Source: VXYL01 sp965243175 (GTDB lineage Bacteria; Pseudomonadota; Gammaproteobacteria; Pseudomonadales; Azotimanducaceae). From it: a stretch of DNA of 64,000 nucleotides. The notes beneath the pieces are model-generated. The model worked only from the letters and a program-made list of their open reading frames with translations. It did no database searches and was not told the origin of the DNA. How positions within the stretch are numbered: position 1 is the first letter of the stretch; each line of letters starts with the position of its first letter. The DNA is taken from positions 4,526,001 to 4,590,000 of the forward strand of contig OZ251532.1 in NCBI GenBank assembly GCA_965243175.1, in the 5' to 3' direction. Of this stretch, positions 39,501-45,500 are shown piece by piece. The position numbers and the translations under genes are program-made.

Positions 39501-42500
39501 GCCCGGGTGATCGTGGCGTTGTCGATGGTCAGGTTGGAGATGGTCCTGCCGTTGCCCTGAAAGACGGCCGAGAATGCGCCGCCGCCACCACCACCGGCGT
39601 TGCCGATAGGCGCCCAGCCGGCGCCGCCGTTCCAGAAGTCGTCGCCGGCGCCTACGGTGCCGCTGCCGTCGGTGTCGAAGTTCAGGTCCCGGGCGAGCTC
39701 GTAGCCGCGGCAGGCCGGCGCGCCGCCGGTTCCTGCGGAGCAGCCCATGCCGGCGGAGGCGTTCGGGAAGGCGCGCGCGTAGACGCCGCCGTCGCCGCTC
39801 GCCGCGGCGCCGTCGCCGTTCAGATCCCAGCGCACCGCGTCCAGCTGCGCCAGGCTCGCGATCTCGATCAAGCCGTCCTCGTCGACGTCGTAGTCCGTGC
39901 CGGTGCGCTCGTCGTCGGACACCGCCACGCGCAGCCGCGACGTCGTTCCGTTGTAGCCGCCGCCGGTGGCGGTGTGGGCGATCGTCGCGGACTCGTCCAC
40001 GGCGTCCGGCGCATCGGCCACCGCGGTGGCGGTCACCGTCTGCGCCGTGCTCCAGTTCTGCGTGGTGAACGTCAGCGAGGCCGGGCTCGCGGTCGCCGCG
40101 CCGGGGCCGTCGCTGGCCACCGCCACCGTCACGTTGCCGGTCGGCGCAGCCGACAGCCGCACCGCATAGCCCAAGGCGTTGTTGGCGGCGCCGGACGCCT
40201 CGCTCAGCAGCAGCGGCCCGGCGTCCAGCGCCGCGGTGGCCGGATCGGCGTCGATCAGCACCGTGCCGCGGTCGTCGTCCGTCACCGTCACCGTCGCGCG
40301 CAAGCGGACGCTCGTCGCCGAGAACGTGACGGTGAGCGATTCGTCGTCCGCGTCGTCGTCGGCTTGGGCCGTCACGGTGACCGTCTGCGCCGTGTTCCAG
40401 TTCTGCGGCGTGAACGTGAGCGTCGCCTTGTCCACGGTCGCGGCGCCCGGGTCGCTGCTCGCGACAAACATCGACACCGCGGACAGCGGGCGCTCTTGCA
40501 GCGTCGCGGTGAACGTGCCGACGTTGGCGTTGGCGACGCCAGCGGCCTCATTCAGCGCCAAGCTCGCCGGCGAGACCGACGCATCGACCACCGTGATGGT
40601 GAATGTCAGGGAGGCGCGGTCGCTGTCCGCGCGGTTGATGTCGCCATCGTGGGCGTACAGCGTCACCGTGACCGCGCCGGTCGTGTTCGCGGACGGCGTG
40701 CCGCACACCGTCCGCGCAGCGCAGTTGGGAGCGCCGAAGGAGAGACCCGCCGGCAGGCCGCTGACTTCGTAAGTGTAGATCGTGCCCTCGCCGCCGGTGG
40801 CCGCCGGCACTCGAAACTCGTCGATGGGGAAGCCCTTCCAGAAGGTCTTGTTCAACACCGTGGCATCATCGCCATCGCCGAAGGTGGGCGCCTGGTTGGG
40901 CTGCAGGGCGAACTGGACGGCCGGGTCGAAGCCGCCGAAGCTCAGCACCGGGTAGTGCCACTGGTCGCCGAAGTCCCAGGGCGCGTCCGCCTCGCCGTCG
41001 CCGTCGAGGTCGGCGTCGTCCCAAGTCGCGTAGATGCCCTCGTAGCCGGTGGGCGTGCGCAGCTCCGCGGTGGTGCGGGCGCAGGCCGAGCAGCCGCCAT
41101 CGGTGGTGGTGCCGTGGGTGGTGCTGTCGAAGTAGGTGGCAACCACGTTGCCGGTGCCCTGCTGGGTGTGGAACAGCGGATTCGAGCCCGGCGCGAGGGT
41201 GCCCCGCGACAGGCTGTGATGCACCGTTGCCTGCGACCGGACCGTTCCATCCGCGACGTTGCCAACGAGCCCGGCCGCCCTCTTGCCCGACACGCGCACG
41301 TCCACCCAGCAACTGCGAACGGCGGTGCCGGACGGGAAGCCGAAGTTCAATCCGACCAATCCGCCAACGGTGTTTCTGCGCACTTGGCTGCCATCCGTCG
41401 CGGCGGGATTGCCGCTGATGACGCCGGTGACGAAGACGCCGGTTATCGTGCCCGCGGAGCTGTACGCGGCCAGCCCGCCGGCGGTGATCTGGGTCGCCCG
41501 CGTGTTCGTGATGTTCACGTCCACCAGGCCGAGCCATTCGACACGCCCGCTCATGGTGTCGAAGAGGCCGCTCTCCGGCAAGGCGTGGTTCATGTACAGG
41601 TTGTAGATGATGTGGCCGTTGCCGCGCAGGACGCCGCGGTACTCCGGCAGGGGCACCCAGCCGGCGCCGTTGTTCCAGAATTCGTCGCCGCTGTCCGCGG
41701 CGCCGCTGTCGTTGGTGTCGAAGTCCAGGTCCTGTGTGAGTTCGTAGCCTCTGCAGGCGTCCGGGACGTCGCCGGCATCGCTGCCGTCTGGACAACCCAT
41801 GCCGGCGGCTGCGCCGGGGAAGGCGAGCGCGTGGTTGGCCATGTCGCTGGCGGAGCGCGTGCCGGAGGTGAGGGCGTCCCAGCGGATGGCGTTGAGCTGC
41901 GCGAGGGAGCTGATCTCGATCAGGCCGTCCTCGTCGGCGTCGTAGTCCGTGCCGGTCTGCTCGTCGTCCTGCACGGCGACGAACAAGCCGTAGGTGGCGC
42001 TGCCGTAGCCGCCGCCGCTGGCGGTGTGCGTGAGAGTGGCCGTCTCGTCGGCGCCGCCGGCGTCCTCGGCCACTGTCACCACGACCGTCTGCGGAGTGTT
42101 CCAGTTGGTGCTGCTGAACGTCAGCGTCGTCTGGACGCCGGCTGCTGCGCTGGTGTCCGCCGTGACGTCCGTGTTGTCGCTGGCCACCGTCACCGTGACG
42201 TTGGCGCTCGGCTGGGTGGCCAGCACGACGGTGTAGGTGGACGAGGCGCCCTCGTCGACGAGGATCGTCGGCGAGTCGAGCGTTGCCGCGCGCGTCGTCG
42301 TGCGGAGCGTCACGGCCTGCGCCGCGACGGCGGGCGTCACTGTGATGGTGAAGCGCAAGACCGCCCGGCGCGCGCCGAGCTCGTCGGCCAGCGCCCAGAG
42401 CGCGACGGCGAAGGTTCCGGGCCATATCGGCGTGCCGCATATCGTGCGCGCCGCCGCGCAGGCACCGGTGCCGTCGGCGTCGAACGACAGGCCGGGCGGC

Positions 42501-45500
42501 AGCCCGGTCGCCGCGTAGTCGATCGCGCGGCTGGCCGCCGGAACCTGGAACGACTGGATGTCCGCGCCGGCGCCGACAGTTCTATCCTGCACCGTGCCGC
42601 TGCCGAAGTCCGGCAACTGCCCCTGCATGGCGAACTGGAAAGCGGTGTCGAGGCCGGCGTAGCCGAGCACGGGGTATTGGCTGCTCGTGCCGAAGTCCCA
42701 GGGATCCTCGTCCGCGGTGCTGTCGCCGTTCACGTCCAGGTCGTCCCAGTCGGCGTAGATGCCGTCCGCCCTGGTGGGCGCTTGCAGCACTCCGGTACTT
42801 TGGAACGTGGCGCCGATGCAACCGCCCCGCCCCGTGGTGTACCAATCGCACCAGTTGTTGAAGTTGCGGGCGCCGCTTGAAAAGGAGCCGGCGAAGCCAG
42901 TCGCAACTCCCGAAGTACCAACCGCGAATGGCCGGCCTGTGGCGTAGTTGGCGCGGTGCGTTGCGCCGTGGTTCTGCCGGCCAACGAACGACCCGGCTCG
43001 GTGCGCCCTTACGATGCCGATGGCGTACGAGGCCACGATCAGCCCGGACCCGCCGACCTCCGCCGCCAGCCCGCCCCCTTGTCCGCGCTGGAAACTCGCG
43101 CCTTCGGTGGAGGTGGCGTGGACAGCTGCGGCGGAGAAGCTGGCCCCCAGCCGGCCGCCGACCAGATTCACCAGGCCGCCGGCCCGGTCCTCGGCGACGA
43201 CGCTGCCCGTGCTCCAGCAGGCCAGCGCGGTGCCGTCCAGCACGTCGGCCAGCGCCGCCGCCTTGCTCCGCGCTCCGGTGGCGCGGACGTTGACGTGTAC
43301 CAGCCCCAGCTTCCTGACGGTGCCGCTGATGGTGGAGAACAGCGCCGCGGCGCCGGCACGGTCGATGGTCAGGTTGAAGATGCGGTGGTGGTTGCCGTCG
43401 AAGACGGCCGAGTAAGCGCCGCCGATGGGCGCCCAGTTGGCGTAGGAGTTCGGATCGTCGGTGTCGACGTCGCCGTCGTCGTCGGTGTCGAAATCCAAGT
43501 CCTGCGTCAGCTCGTAGCCGGTGCAGGCGTCCGGCGCGTCGCCGGCGTCGCTGCCGTCCGGGCAGCCCATGCCGGCGGCAGCGGCGGGGAACGCGGTCGT
43601 GTAGTTGGTGGCGTCGTCGGCAAACACCGCGCCATCGCCGTTCAAGTCCCAGCGGATGGCGTTGAGCTGAGCGAGAGAGCTGACCTCGATCAGGCCGTCT
43701 TCGTCCGTGTCGTAGTCCGTGCCGGTCTGCTCGTCGTCCTGCACGGCGACGAACAGCGCGTAGGTGGTGCTGCCGTAGCCGCCGCCGCTGAGGGTGTGGG
43801 TGAGAGTGGCCGTCTCGTCGCCGCTGCCGGCGTCCTCGGCCGCGGTCACCACCACCGTCTGCGCGGTGTTCCAGTTGGTGGCGCTGAACGTCAGCGTGGT
43901 CTGGACGCCGGTCGCCGTGCTGGTGTCCGCCGTGACGTCCGTGTTGTCGCTGGCCACCGTCACCGTGACGTTGGCGCTCGGCTGGCTGGCGAGCACCACG
44001 GTGTAGGCTGACGAGGCGCCCTCGTCGACGAGGAGCGTCGGCAGATCGAGGGTCGCGGCACGGGTCGTGGTGCGGAGCGTCGCTGCATGCGTGACGGCGG
44101 GCGTCACGGTGATGGTGAAGCGCAAGGCCGCCCGGCGCGCGCCGAGATCGTCGGCCAGCGCCCAGAGAGTCACGGCGAAGGTTCCGACCTGCTGCGGGGT
44201 GCCGCATATCGTGCGCTGCGCCGAGCAGGCGCCGGTGCCGTCGGCGTCGAACGACAGGCCGGGCGGCAGCCAGCTCGCCGTGTAGTCGATCGCCCGGCTG
44301 GCCGCCGGAACCTGGAACGCCTGGATGTCCGCGCCGGCGCCGACCGTTCTGTCCGGCACAGTGCCGCTGCCGAAGTCCGGCAACGGCCCCTGCATGGCGA
44401 ACTGGAAGGCGGTGTCGAGGCCGGCGTAGCTGAGCACGGGGTATTGGCTGCTCGCGCCGAAGTTCCAGGGGTCTTCGTCCGCAGTGCTGTCGCCGTTCAC
44501 GTCCAGGTCGTCCCAGTTGGCGTAGATGCCGGCCGCGCTGGTGGGCGCTTGCAGCTGGCCAGCGCTTGCGGGCGTGGCGCCGACGCAGTTCGCTGCCCTG
44601 CAATAGTTGTCGAAGTTGCCGGCGCTGCTGGAACGGATGCTGACGAAGCCCCTCGCTCTTGCCGCGCCACTGTTCCCCGTGCCAACCGCGAACTGCGTAC
44701 CCGCGGCGTAGCTGGCGCGCAGCGTTCCGCTCTGCTGGGCAACGAACGCCACGGCTCGGTACCCCCGAACGGTGCCGACGGCATACGACGCCACGACCGT
44801 TCCGCTGACCTCCGCCGCCAGCCCGCCGCCGTATCCGACTTCGGGAGTCCTGACATTGGCGTCGGTGGCGTGGGCAGCCGCGGCGGAGAAGCTGGCCGCC
44901 AGGCGGCCGCTGACCAGATTCACCAGGCCGCTGGCCCGGTCCACGGCGACGACGCTGCCCGTGCTCCAGCAGGCCAGCGCGGTGCCACTCAGCACGTCGG
45001 CCAGCGCGGCCGCCTTGCTCCGCGCCCCGGTGGCGCGGACGTTGACGTGCACCAGCCCCAGCTTCCTGACGGTGCCGCTTATGGTGGAGAACAGCGCCGC
45101 GGCGCCGGCACGGTCGATGGTCAGGTTGAAGATGCGGTGGTGGTTGCCGTCAAAGGTGGCCGAATAGGTGCCGCCGATAGGCGCCCAGTTGGCGTAGGAG
45201 TTCGGATCGTCGGCGTCGACGTCGCCGTCGTCGTCGGTGTCGAAATCCAAGTTCTGCGTCAGCTCGTAGCCGGTGCAGGCGTCCGGCGCGTCGCCGGCGT
45301 CGCTGCCGTCCGGGCAACCCATGCCGGCGGAAGCGGTGGGGAACGCGGTCGTGTAGTTGGTGGCGTCGTCGGCGGACACCGCGCCATCGCCGTTCAAGTC
45401 CCAGCGGATGGCGTTGAGCTGAGCGAGGGAGCTGATCTCGATCAGGCCGTCTTCGTCCGTGTCGTAGTCCGTGCCGGTCTGCTCGTCGTCCTGCACGGCG

